Source of the DNA: Natrinema sp. HArc-T2
GTDB taxonomy: Archaea; Halobacteriota; Halobacteria; Halobacteriales; Natrialbaceae
DNA length: 64,000 bases
Assembly: GCF_041821085.1 (NCBI RefSeq)
Contig: NZ_JBGUAZ010000004.1
Span: forward strand, 62,001 to 126,000
Reading direction: 5' to 3'
Under the pieces are notes generated by a model that saw only the letters and a list, made by a program, of their open reading frames with translations, ran no database searches and was not told where the DNA came from. Below, piece by piece: positions 8,264 to 15,600 of this stretch. The stretch's first letter is position 1, and every line of letters begins with the position of its first letter. A program made the position numbers and the translations under genes.

Positions 8264-8869
8264 TCAGCGGCCGAACCGCCGCGACCGATTACAGTACTCG
8301 CGCACTGCCCGCAGGAAGTCCCGTTTGCGAAAGTCCCGCCAGTTGACGTCGGTAAAGTACAGCTCCGAATAGACCGACTGCCAGATCATAAAATCCGAGA
8401 GGCGCTCTGCGCCGGTTTTGATCACCAGATCCGGCTCGGAGGGAAAGACGAGATGGTCTTCGACATCCTCGTCATCGATCTCGTCGGGCTCGAGGCTGCC
8501 TGCGTCGACGCGCTCGGCGAGGGTTCGGACGGCGCTGGTGAACTCGTGTTTTCCGCCGAGGCCGATCCCGATCCGGATCGGCGCATCGGCGCGTGCCTTG
8601 TCGTCGGGTCCGCGGACGGCGACGGGCCGCGGTGCGTCGATCCGCTCGAGTTCACGTTGCAAAGCCGGCACCGCCGCCGCGTCGAGGACGCTGACGTAGA
8701 CGGTCACCTGCGAGGCGTATTCGACGGCCCACTCGAAGAAATCGGTGAGCGTCTCGTAGGCACCTCGCTCTAACAGATCGCGCTCGGTGATCACGAGCGC
8801 GATGTGATCCGGCGGGTCGCCGTCGTGGCGGCGGATTCGAAAGGCCAGATACCGTTCGTACAGTCCCAC
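8264..8869 (-). CDS. cis-Prenyltransferase homologue, non-catalytic NgBR-like subunit
   Basis: A 201-residue protein of the cis-prenyltransferase family lacking catalytic residues. In place of the DGNRR loop it has HIALVITERD (residues 22-31), and the FSTENF motif is absent. The later region is recognisable (IRIGIGLGG, EPDLVIKTGAERLSDFMIWQSVYSELYFTDVNWRDF), with Ser-Asp-Phe in place of the substrate-binding Arg-Thr-Ser-Asn. The C-terminus NRSRRFGR keeps the RxG motif (Arg198-Phe-Gly200) that the neighbouring catalytic protein lacks. This matches the division of labour between eukaryotic NgBR and DHDDS. It starts with GTG. Convergence with uppS, with stop codons one base apart, argues against co-transcription but supports conserved neighbourhood. 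Confidence 0.8.
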   Translation of the reverse strand: MGLYERYLAFRIRRHDGDPPDHIALVITERDLLERGAYETLTDFFEWAVEYASQVTVYVSVLDAAAVPALQRELERIDAPRPVAVRGPDDKARADAPIRIGIGLGGKHEFTSAVRTLAERVDAGSLEPDEIDDEDVEDHLVFPSEPDLVIKTGAERLSDFMIWQSVYSELYFTDVNWRDFRKRDFLRAVREYCNRSRRFGR

Positions 8870-9027
8870 ACCCGTGCTTTCGTTGCTGGTATCATACGGG
8901 TTACGGGTTTCGGCGGACAGCGAACCGACAGCTCTGATCTGGCGAAAGAGACGCTAAGGACGGCAAAAACCGATCCGGAGCAGGTTCACGAACCTTGAAG
9001 TAATCGCCACAGAAAGGGACCGATATC

Positions 9028-10353
9028 GTGACGGCACCCGTTCGGCAAGCTGGCGTGTTCGCAGCCCTCTGTACGCTGTCGCTTGTCGTTCCGCTCGCTA
9101 GCCCGCGCGTCGGAGCTGCGATCGCCGGCGCCGTCCTGTTGGGTGCCTACGTTATCACCGACGGCCCGCTGTTCGACCTACTTGCCTACCCGGGCGATTA
9201 CGAGGATTCGCGGCTCTACGGACTCATCACGTTCGTCCTCGCGGCAGTCGCGCTCGGACTCATGGCGACCGCCGCATCGATGCCGGTCGCCATCTTCGTC
9301 GGAACGATCCTGCTCGTCGGCTACGGCAACCTCGGCGAGCAACTCATCAGGCTGCGAACCGACAGCCCCGTCGTCCGCGTCGTCGGCTTCTGTCTGACGG
9401 CAGCCGCCGCAGCCGTCGCCGGCCAGGCCATCACTCGCTCGCTGGCGGGCGAGGCCGTCGTCTCGGCGCTGCCGCTCATGGTCTTTCTGGCGGCCAGCGG
9501 TGCGTTTCTCGCCGCGCTGTTGCGTGACGTTCTGTTGCGCTCCGACGACCCCATCGTCGTCCTCTCGGTCGGGCTCTTGCTGTGGCTGCTTGCGGAACTC
9601 GAGCCGACCATCGGCCCGACGGAACTCCTCATCGCGCTTGCAGTCACCGTCGTACTCGGCTATACGTCCTATGCCCTCGAGACCGCTTCCATTGCGGGGA
9701 TGCTCACCGGCGTCTTGCTCGTCTTGCTGACGACCGTCCTCGGCGGCTACGGCTGGTTTGCCGTCCTCGTCTCCTTTTTCGCCATCGGCGGCCTCTCGAC
9801 GAAGTTCCGCTACGAGGAAAAGACGGAACTCGGCGTCGCCGAGGACAACAACGGCGCCCGTGGAAGCGGCAACGTCCTCGGCAACGCCGCGGTCGCACTC
9901 GTCGCCGTCCTCGGCTATGCCGCCAGCGACGCCGGCTTGCTCCCCCACGAACCCGAGCTCTTCTTATTCGCCTTTACCGGCTCGATCGCCACCGCGATGA
10001 GCGACACTCTCTCGAGCGAGATCGGGAGCGTCTTCGACCGACCGCGACTGATCACGACCCTCCAGCCGGTCGCTCCCGGCACTGACGGCGGCGTCACCTG
10101 GCAGGGTGAACTCGCCGGTATCGCCGGCGCAGCCATCGTCGCCGCCATCGCTACCGGGCTGTTCCCCGAAGTGGGTGCCGCCGGCGCGGCGATCATCCTT
10201 GCCGCAGGGATCGCCGGAATGACCGTCGATAGCCTGCTCGGCGCGACGCTCGAGGGATCGGTACTCGGCAATCAGGGCGTGAATTTCCTCGCGACGCTGT
10301 CGGGTGCGCTCGTCAGTGCCCTGCTGGTGTTGACCGGTGCCGTCTTCGGCTGA
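9028..10353 (+). CDS. DUF92-family polytopic membrane protein
   Basis: A 441-residue membrane protein with about 12 hydrophobic segments spread along its length. The C-terminal half matches DUF92/TIGR00297 proteins: FRYEEKTELGVAEDNNGARGSGNVLGNA, a long hydrophobic run, FAFTGSIATAMSDTLSSEIGSVF and VTWQGELAGIAGA. Known relatives include the chloroplast phytyl-phosphate kinase VTE6, so a role in prenyl or phytyl phosphate metabolism is plausible. The N-terminal half (about residues 1-215) is extra relative to short DUF92 proteins and is itself membrane-spanning. Neighbouring cis-prenyltransferase genes fit a polyprenol or isoprenoid theme, but that is inference. The start codon is GTG at 9028. 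Confidence 0.78.
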   Translation: MTAPVRQAGVFAALCTLSLVVPLASPRVGAAIAGAVLLGAYVITDGPLFDLLAYPGDYEDSRLYGLITFVLAAVALGLMATAASMPVAIFVGTILLVGYGNLGEQLIRLRTDSPVVRVVGFCLTAAAAAVAGQAITRSLAGEAVVSALPLMVFLAASGAFLAALLRDVLLRSDDPIVVLSVGLLLWLLAELEPTIGPTELLIALAVTVVLGYTSYALETASIAGMLTGVLLVLLTTVLGGYGWFAVLVSFFAIGGLSTKFRYEEKTELGVAEDNNGARGSGNVLGNAAVALVAVLGYAASDAGLLPHEPELFLFAFTGSIATAMSDTLSSEIGSVFDRPRLITTLQPVAPGTDGGVTWQGELAGIAGAAIVAAIATGLFPEVGAAGAAIILAAGIAGMTVDSLLGATLEGSVLGNQGVNFLATLSGALVSALLVLTGAVFG

Positions 10354-10646
10354 CGGCGACATCGATCGCCCAGAGACGGAGACGCGACAGTATCGTTTCT
10401 GAGAGTCGGCGACCGGTATAACGGCCCCTCGTCAGCGACGGTGGCGCTGCGTCTGGACGGAGCAAAACATAGGAGAGTCCAGCAGGGCGGCTGTGATCGA
10501 CTCTCGTCTCAGCGCGTATCACACATGGTGCTGGATGCGCCGGGACAGTGACAACAGCCCGTTTCATACGGACTCCTGTCAGTCAGTGCCGGTGAGACCG
10601 CAGGACTGGCGGCGGATGCACCGGGAAGTCGTGACAGCAGCCCGTC
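10354..10646. other. Intergenic region with nested repeat remnants
   Basis: This stretch between the DUF92 gene and the small membrane protein holds no convincing gene. Its right half carries a right-end fragment of the stop-anchored repeat followed directly by a full copy (copy B). The first 140 bases show no feature I can name. Confidence 0.6.
10532..10566. repeat. Stop-anchored hairpin repeat, right-end fragment B-prime
   Basis: The sequence from GATGCGCCGGGACAG to CAACAGCCCGTTTCA closely parallels the right third of copy B, 83 bases downstream. It ends at TCA (10564-10566), which is also the first base triplet of copy B, so a truncated copy and a full copy lie head to tail sharing the junction. 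Confidence 0.6.
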
Positions 10647-10649
10647 TCA
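10564..10649. repeat. Stop-anchored hairpin repeat, copy B
   Basis: The left end TACGGACTCCTGTCAGTCAG and the right end ACAGCAGCCCGTCTCA are conserved. The inner stem is degenerate (GGTGAGACCGC against GGATGCACCGG). The right end coincides with the stop codon (10647-10649) of the small minus-strand membrane-protein gene. Confidence 0.8.
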
Positions 10650-10832
10650 GTCGTCTGCAGTGTGGAACGTAGTCTCCGAGGGTGTCGTCTCGGAGGAGCC
10701 GAATCGATCGTCGACAGGATCGACCCGAGTTGCGGACTGTGAGTCCGGCGTGTTGTCGGTTGTTGTCGCCCAGAACATCATCCAGACCCAGGCGCCGAGG
10801 AGTGCGACTGCGACATATGCTGGGGGCGTCAT
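10647..10832 (-). CDS. Small single-pass membrane protein
   Basis: A predicted 61-residue protein: a hydrophobic N-terminal segment (residues 4-23, AYVAVALLGAWVWMMFWATT) followed by an acidic, Ser/Thr-rich hydrophilic tail ending TADD. The topology is probably N-out or N-in single-pass, with a haloarchaeal acidic tail. No family is recognised. It lies 63 bases downstream of dnaG on the same strand, so it could be read from the dnaG message. Its stop codon is the boundary of repeat copy B, as seen for the larger genes next to the other copies, which supports it being a real gene. Confidence is limited by its length. Confidence 0.5.
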   Translation of the reverse strand: MTPPAYVAVALLGAWVWMMFWATTTDNTPDSQSATRVDPVDDRFGSSETTPSETTFHTADD

Positions 10833-10895
10833 AGTCGTCGCTCAGGACCGACAGCATATGAACGGCTCGGACCAGGCGAACGGTGAACCCTGCTG

Positions 10896-12290
10896 TCATT
10901 CCCCGTCCGGGCGCTGCTCGGCGACATCGTCGATCGCGTGGACCCGAACGTCGGTCGGTCGTTTCGTGAACTGTCCGAGCGAGCGTGCGATGATCCGGTC
11001 GACGCCACGGTCGGCTGCCAGATCGAGCAGGCGCTGATCGAGGATTTCGTCGAGGACGATCGTCGTCGGCACCGCCTCGAGCGCGTCGAGTGCCTCGTAG
11101 GCGTCGCTCGCGTCGGCTTCGTCGATCGGCGTGGCGTCGGCGTCGAGAAACCGAACACGATCGGAGTTCGCCCGTACGATCTCGGTCGCGTGTCCGTAGA
11201 TCGTTTCAGGGCCGCGGTCAGCGTCTGATTCGGCAGCGGTCGCGTCGTCGGACTGTGCCGGTTCCGAACCGGCCACCACGTCGGCGGTGTCCGGCTGTGG
11301 CTGACTCGCCGCTGTCGCCCTGGCCTCGTCACGTGCGTCGGTGGCTGCGTCCGGCTCTGTGGCTGAGTCGTGGGTATCTGTCCGGTCGGACTCCGTCGTC
11401 GGTGGCGCGGTCGTGTCGCCGGTCGGTGGCGGTGCCGGCGTCGTGCTGCCGTCGGTGGCGGCGACGGCTTCTCGAGGCTCGTTTAACTCCGCAACTGTCT
11501 CGTAGGGGACCTTGTTCCGGAGGGCAGCGAACACTTCGTGATGGTCGAGTTCCTCGACGGAGCTGTCGGCGGGAGCGAACGCGACGTAATCGATGTCACC
11601 GACCTGGGCGAGCTCCTCGAGGATGAGGTCGCCGCCGCGGTCGCCGTCGAGGAAGGCCGTAACCGTACGATGACGGGTGAGTTCGGCCACGGCGTCGGGG
11701 ACGCTCGTCCCTTCGACCGCGATGGCGTTTTTGATGCCGTACTTGAGTAGGGTGAGGACGTCGGCTCGGCCTTCGACGACGATGATGGCGTCACTGTCGG
11801 TGACCCGTGGGCCGGCGGGCAGGCCCTCGTACTCGGTGATATCCTCGACGCGGACGTGCTGGCGGACCTCCGCTAAGATCTCGTCGGAGGACATAATCGA
11901 GTCGTCGAAGCCCGTTCGGAGGAGTTCCTTCGCGCGATCGACCACTTCCTTGCGTTTCGCAGCGCGCACGTCCTCGATCTTGCGGACCTCGAGATCGGCT
12001 CGGCAGGGACCGACGCGCGTGATCGTCTCGAGCGAGGCCGCAAGCGTGGCGGTTTCGACCTTATCGAGGCCCGTCGCGATAGTGACTTGACCGTGGGACT
12101 GACCGCCAGTGCTCGAGATTTCGACATCGATACGACCGACTTTGCCAGACTGCCGGAGGTCGCGGAGGTCGAGTTCGTCGCCGAGCAGCCCTTCGGTCTG
12201 CCCGAAGATTGCGCCGACGACGTCGCTCCGCTCGACGACCCCGTCAGCCGTAACGTCCGCGTGAATGAGGTATTTCGACGTATCTTCCAT
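10896..12290 (-). CDS. dnaG: Archaeal DnaG primase-like protein
   Basis: A 464-residue archaeal DnaG. The N-terminal domain (about 1-165) contains [40 protein letters not shown]-like sequence. The TOPRIM domain (about 165-250) has [15 protein letters not shown] with Glu173 and FLDGDRGGD with Asp215/Asp217, the metal-binding acidic residues. A Pro/Thr/Asp-rich linker (about 290-370) is followed by a short C-terminal domain (about 380-464). Archaeal DnaG has primase activity in vitro and is also found with the exosome as an RNA-binding cap subunit, so the main cellular role may be RNA processing. A strong TATA element lies about 60 bases upstream, leaving a leader of roughly 30 bases. Confidence 0.93.
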   Translation of the reverse strand: [464 protein letters not shown]

Positions 12291-12632
12291 TGGAGATCTG
12301 TCCCCGGGAGGGGCGCGGTGACGCGGGAATCGCGTCCAGAGACCGGTTTATATATGATTTGGTTCGTGGGGGGCAAATAGCTGTTGACCTCTGGATACCG
12401 TGTGCGGGCGAGTGGACTGTCATCAGTTCGGTGTTACTGATGGCCACCAGTCATGGAGCGCGACACGGTATCTTCCTCTCGCCGACGCTGCCGGCCAGTT
12501 GGAGACGGTCGGTGAATCGGGTCTGTCGGAGGATGTGTGGCGCCATTCGCTCATACGGTCTCTTGTACCGATGTCCCGGTGGGACCGCGACCGTCCTGCG
12601 GTCCCACCGGCACTGACTGACAGGAGTCCGTA
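12291..12632. other. Intergenic region: dnaG promoter and repeat copy C
   Basis: About 340 bases without a credible gene. It contains the dnaG TATA box at its left side and repeat copy C at its right end. The central part (about 12370-12545) has nothing I can support; short reading frames across it show no haloarchaeal acidic bias. Confidence 0.6.
12346..12356 (-). promoter_or_regulatory. TATA box of dnaG
   Basis: The minus strand reads ATATATAAACC, one of the strongest TATA-like elements in the window, about 57-66 bases before the dnaG ATG. Transcription should start near 12320, giving a short leader rather than a leaderless message. Confidence 0.6.
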
Positions 12633-12635
12633 TCA
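12551..12635. repeat. Stop-anchored hairpin repeat, copy C (inverted)
   Basis: An intact copy in the opposite orientation to copy A. The inner arms (12576-12588 and 12598-12610) are the same 13 bases as in copy A, but the 9-base loop is inverted relative to the outer ends. The side reading CAGGAGTCCGTATCA ends exactly at the stop codon (12633-12635) of the minus-strand HTH membrane protein. Confidence 0.85.
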
Positions 12636-13421
12636 GTACGCCGGTCGATACCAGTACCAGTACAGCACGACCGCGAGCAACACGACGAGCCCGCCGAGGA
12701 AGAAGAGGAGGCCAGGCGGGACAGTTGCAAACACCGCCTCCGCCACCGCGTCCCCGCCGTCGCTCGCGTTTTTCGCCGCTTCGCTGCCGGCGTCCAGTGC
12801 CGAATCCGACGCGCTCGCCGCATCCGAACTCGCCCCGTTACTGGATCCGTCGCTTCCGTTCACGTCGGTAATTCCGATGTCGCCGCCATCGGTCGAGGTG
12901 CTCGTATCGTGGTCCGAGCCTGTCGACTGGCCCCCGCCATCCGGGTCACCCGATTGTGACTCGCCGGTCGCTCCAGTCGGCGCGAGCCAGCGTGTCAGTG
13001 TGTACTGCACCAGCAAACTCCCCCCTGCGAGCGCGCCGATCCCGCCGAGAAACCGCGAGAGTGCCGCTTTGAGTTTCGCTGCCCGCGACTCGTCGCTGGT
13101 GACGATCAGCGGCCCGTCCGTCGTCGCATAGACGCTCATCTCGTTGCCCCGCGAGGAGTACCAGGTGTCGACGACCGCGACGAGCCCGGCGTCCTCGAGG
13201 TTTTCTAAGTGATACCGGACGTTCTGGATGGAGGAATCGATCGCGTCGGCGATGTCACTCGGCGTTCCGGGTTCCTCGTCGAGGCGTGCGTAGATTTGCC
13301 GAGCCGTCGTCGAGGAGAGGGCGCTGAAGACCGCATCGGCGTCCTCACCCTCGAGATCGACGACGCGAGGCTGGCCCTCCTCGGTCGTCGTCTCGGAGCG
13401 AAAGGGGAACAGCCGGGCCAT
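12633..13421 (-). CDS. Membrane-anchored winged-helix protein (ArsR-like)
   Basis: A 262-residue protein with an N-terminal winged helix (about 25-110): ADAVFSALSSTTARQIYARLDEEPGTPSDIADAIDSSIQNVRYHLENLEDAGLVAVVDTWYSSRGNEMSVYATTDGPLIV. A weakly hydrophobic segment near 133-150 is followed by a Gly/Ser/Asp-rich stretch. A clear C-terminal transmembrane helix (about 238-258, LLFFLGGLVVLLAVVLYWYWY) closes the chain. Haloarchaea have many such 'HTH with C-terminal membrane segment' proteins; DNA binding is on the cytoplasmic side and the signal may be sensed at the membrane. Targets are unknown. The stop codon is the boundary of repeat copy C. Confidence 0.8.
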   Translation of the reverse strand: MARLFPFRSETTTEEGQPRVVDLEGEDADAVFSALSSTTARQIYARLDEEPGTPSDIADAIDSSIQNVRYHLENLEDAGLVAVVDTWYSSRGNEMSVYATTDGPLIVTSDESRAAKLKAALSRFLGGIGALAGGSLLVQYTLTRWLAPTGATGESQSGDPDGGGQSTGSDHDTSTSTDGGDIGITDVNGSDGSSNGASSDAASASDSALDAGSEAAKNASDGGDAVAEAVFATVPPGLLFFLGGLVVLLAVVLYWYWYRPAY

Positions 13422-13707
13422 ACAATCGATTCGTACTCACTGGCAGACCCATATACGTTTTTTCCTCGATGAAATATCGATTGTAGCTATCGTCGCAACT
13501 GATCGTCACGGTCCCTGATCATACGACTGGAGCGTGGGTCGGAGCGAGCACCGTGAGCGAGAGCCGCAAACTGTGCGATCAGTGTGACTCGTTTCGATCA
13601 CCGATTTCTCGAATCGGCGAGCCGACGACGGCGTATCGATGAACAAATCTCTTCGATAGCGGAGTTCGAACAGAAAGAACTACCCATATCGAGCGGGACG
13701 ATCACAT

Positions 13708-13989
13708 ATGCACCGGAACGAACTGGGATTCTGGATCGCGGTCGCGGTCGTCCTCGCCGGACTCACGGTGCCGTGGTTCCTGTGGGGATCGGCGACCGTC
13801 GTCGCCGGGCTGCCAGTGTGGCTCTGGTGGCACGTCGGCTGGATGGGCGTGGCGTCGATCATCTTCTGGCTCTTCGCCCAGCGTGCCTGGGGGATCGGCA
13901 TCGAATCGGCGGGCGACGATGACGGTGGCGAGCGACTGGGCGGTCCCGGTCGGGCTCGAGAGCCACGAACCGGCGGTGAGTCGCCATGA
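13708..13989 (+). CDS. DUF3311 small membrane protein, symporter partner
   Basis: A 93-residue protein with two transmembrane segments (about 8-30 and 36-56: FWIAVAVVLAGLTVPWFLWG and LPVWLWWHVGWMGVASIIFWLFAQRAWG) and a hydrophilic tail. The spacing and the PxFLW and LWWHxGW motifs fit DUF3311. Such genes commonly precede sodium:solute symporter genes and are thought to be small accessory subunits. It overlaps the symporter start by four bases (ATGA), so the two are translationally coupled. Members of this family are seen with pantothenate- or monocarboxylate-type symporters; the substrate here is unknown. Confidence 0.8.
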   Translation: MHRNELGFWIAVAVVLAGLTVPWFLWGSATVVAGLPVWLWWHVGWMGVASIIFWLFAQRAWGIGIESAGDDDGGERLGGPGRAREPRTGGESP

Positions 13990-15464
13990 GGGCGGTCACA
14001 CTACAATTGGCGATCATCGTCGGCTACCTCCTGCTTGCGCTCGCGGTCGGGCTGGTCGCCTATCGCCTGACCGACCGCACCGCCGAGGACTTCTATCTCG
14101 CGAGTCGCACGCTCGGCACAGTCGTGTTGCTGTTTACGACGTTCGCGACGCTGCTGTCGGCGTTTACCTTCTTCGCCGGCCCGAACATCGCCTACGCACA
14201 GGGGCCCGAGTGGATCCTCGTCATGGGGCTGATGGACGGCATCATCTTCGCCATCCTCTGGTACGTGATCGGCTACAAGCAGTGGTTGCTCGGCCAGCAG
14301 TACGGCTACGTCACCCTCGGCGAGATGCTCGGCGACCGCTTCGGATCACGGTGGCTCCGCGGGCTCGTCGCCGGCGTCAGCCTGCTCTGGCTGTTCCCCT
14401 ACGTCATGCTCCAGCAGGTCGGCGCTGGTACGGCACTCGAGGCGCTCACCGACGGCGTAGTGTCCTACGAACTGGGTGCGGGCCTGATCACGGTGTTCAT
14501 GATCCTCTACGTCGTCGCCGCCGGCATGCGCGGGGTCGCCTGGACCGACACGCTCCAGGGTGCGTTCATGCTCGTGACCACCTGGGTCGCGCTGCTGTGG
14601 GTGCTCGCAGCCGTCGGCGGCCCCGGCGCAGCGACCGCAGCACTCGCGTCAACGCCCGACACCGCCGGCTACCTCTCGCTTGGCAGCGGATACTACACGC
14701 CCCAGTGGATTCTCTCGACAGCGATCACGATCGGCTTCGGCGTCGCGATGTTCCCGCAGGTCAACCAGCGCTTCTTCGCCGCGGGCTCGAAGGCCGTGCT
14801 CAAGCGCTCCTTTGCCCTCTGGCCGATCCTCTGTGTGCTGCTGTTCGTCCCCTCGTTCATGCTCGGGGCGTGGGCCGCCGGCCTCGAGGTCTCGATTCCC
14901 GAGGGAGCGAACGTCCTGCCACTGATCCTCGATGCGTACACCCCGACCTGGTTCGCCGCGCTGGTCATCGCCGGGGCGATGGCCGCGATGATGTCCTCCT
15001 CGGACTCGATGTTGCTATCGGGGTCGTCGTATTTCACGCGGGATCTCTATCGACCGTTCGTCGACCGAACTCTCTCCGACAGCCGAGAAGGGCTGCTGGC
15101 CCGCGGCGGCGTCGTGGTCTTTGCGACTGCCGCCTTCTTCGCCAGTCTGTTTCAGCCGGCGACGCTGTTCGACCTCGGCAACGCCGCCTTCAGCGGCTTC
15201 GCCCAGCTCGCACTACCGGTGTTGCTTGCCCTCTACTGGCGCAAGGTTACGCGCGCCGGGATCACCGCCGGCATCCTCGCGAGCCAGGGCTTTTACATGG
15301 CGAGTCTCTTCGTCGCCGCTGTGCCGGGGTCCTACGCGGGCTGGTCGGCCGGCCTCGTCGGGATGGGGCTTGGCCTCCTCATCACCATCGCCGTCTCGCT
15401 GGTCACCTCGCCGGCAGCCGACGAACAACGCGCGATCTACTTCGACGGCCTCGGTGCCGACTGA
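13986..15464 (+). CDS. Sodium:solute symporter family protein
   Basis: A 492-residue membrane protein with about 13 transmembrane segments, typical of the sodium:solute symporter (SSS) family. Matching regions are DFYLASRTLGTVVLLFTTFATLLSAFTFFAGPNIAYAQG (first helices and sodium-site region), the charged loop VNQRFFAAGSKAVLKRS and MAAMMSSSDSMLLSGSSYFTRDLYR. It imports an organic solute with sodium across the cytoplasmic membrane; family members carry acetate, pyruvate, proline or pantothenate, and the substrate cannot be read from sequence. It is the second gene of a pair with the DUF3311 protein. The TGA stop is directly followed by repeat copy D. Confidence 0.88.
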   Translation: MRAVTLQLAIIVGYLLLALAVGLVAYRLTDRTAEDFYLASRTLGTVVLLFTTFATLLSAFTFFAGPNIAYAQGPEWILVMGLMDGIIFAILWYVIGYKQWLLGQQYGYVTLGEMLGDRFGSRWLRGLVAGVSLLWLFPYVMLQQVGAGTALEALTDGVVSYELGAGLITVFMILYVVAAGMRGVAWTDTLQGAFMLVTTWVALLWVLAAVGGPGAATAALASTPDTAGYLSLGSGYYTPQWILSTAITIGFGVAMFPQVNQRFFAAGSKAVLKRSFALWPILCVLLFVPSFMLGAWAAGLEVSIPEGANVLPLILDAYTPTWFAALVIAGAMAAMMSSSDSMLLSGSSYFTRDLYRPFVDRTLSDSREGLLARGGVVVFATAAFFASLFQPATLFDLGNAAFSGFAQLALPVLLALYWRKVTRAGITAGILASQGFYMASLFVAAVPGSYAGWSAGLVGMGLGLLITIAVSLVTSPAADEQRAIYFDGLGAD

Positions 15465-15547
15465 TACGGTCTGCTATCACTGGTTACCGGCGCACCCGCA
15501 GGACGGGTCGCGGGTGCGCCGGCACTGACTGAGAGGAGTCCGTATGA
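15462..15547. repeat. Stop-anchored hairpin repeat, copy D (variant stem)
   Basis: An inverted copy that begins at the TGA stop of the symporter gene (TGATACGGTCTGC). The inner arms are CCGGCGCACCCGC (15487-15499) and the perfect complement at 15510-15522, a stem sequence different from copies A, C and G yet fully paired. The loop keeps the AGGACGG core. The far end reads GAGTCCGTATGA. Confidence 0.85.
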
Positions 15548-15600
15548 CCGAGTCGAATCGCCACCCTGAACGGTCCCGATTGCATAGCCGGCGACCATGA
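15544..15600 (+). CDS. Possible 18-codon upstream ORF coupled to next gene
   Basis: An ATG generated at the end of repeat copy D opens an 18-codon frame (MTESNRHPERSRLHSRRP) whose TGA overlaps the ATG of the next gene as ATGA. It may be a translated leader that couples initiation of the downstream gene, or chance. It is too short to judge by composition. Confidence 0.25.
   Translation: MTESNRHPERSRLHSRRP

Noticed and set aside
10313-10567. An 84-codon minus-strand frame over the DUF92 gene end and repeat B-prime
   Set aside because: It crosses the end of an established gene and repeat sequence, and its Arg-rich composition is not haloarchaeal.
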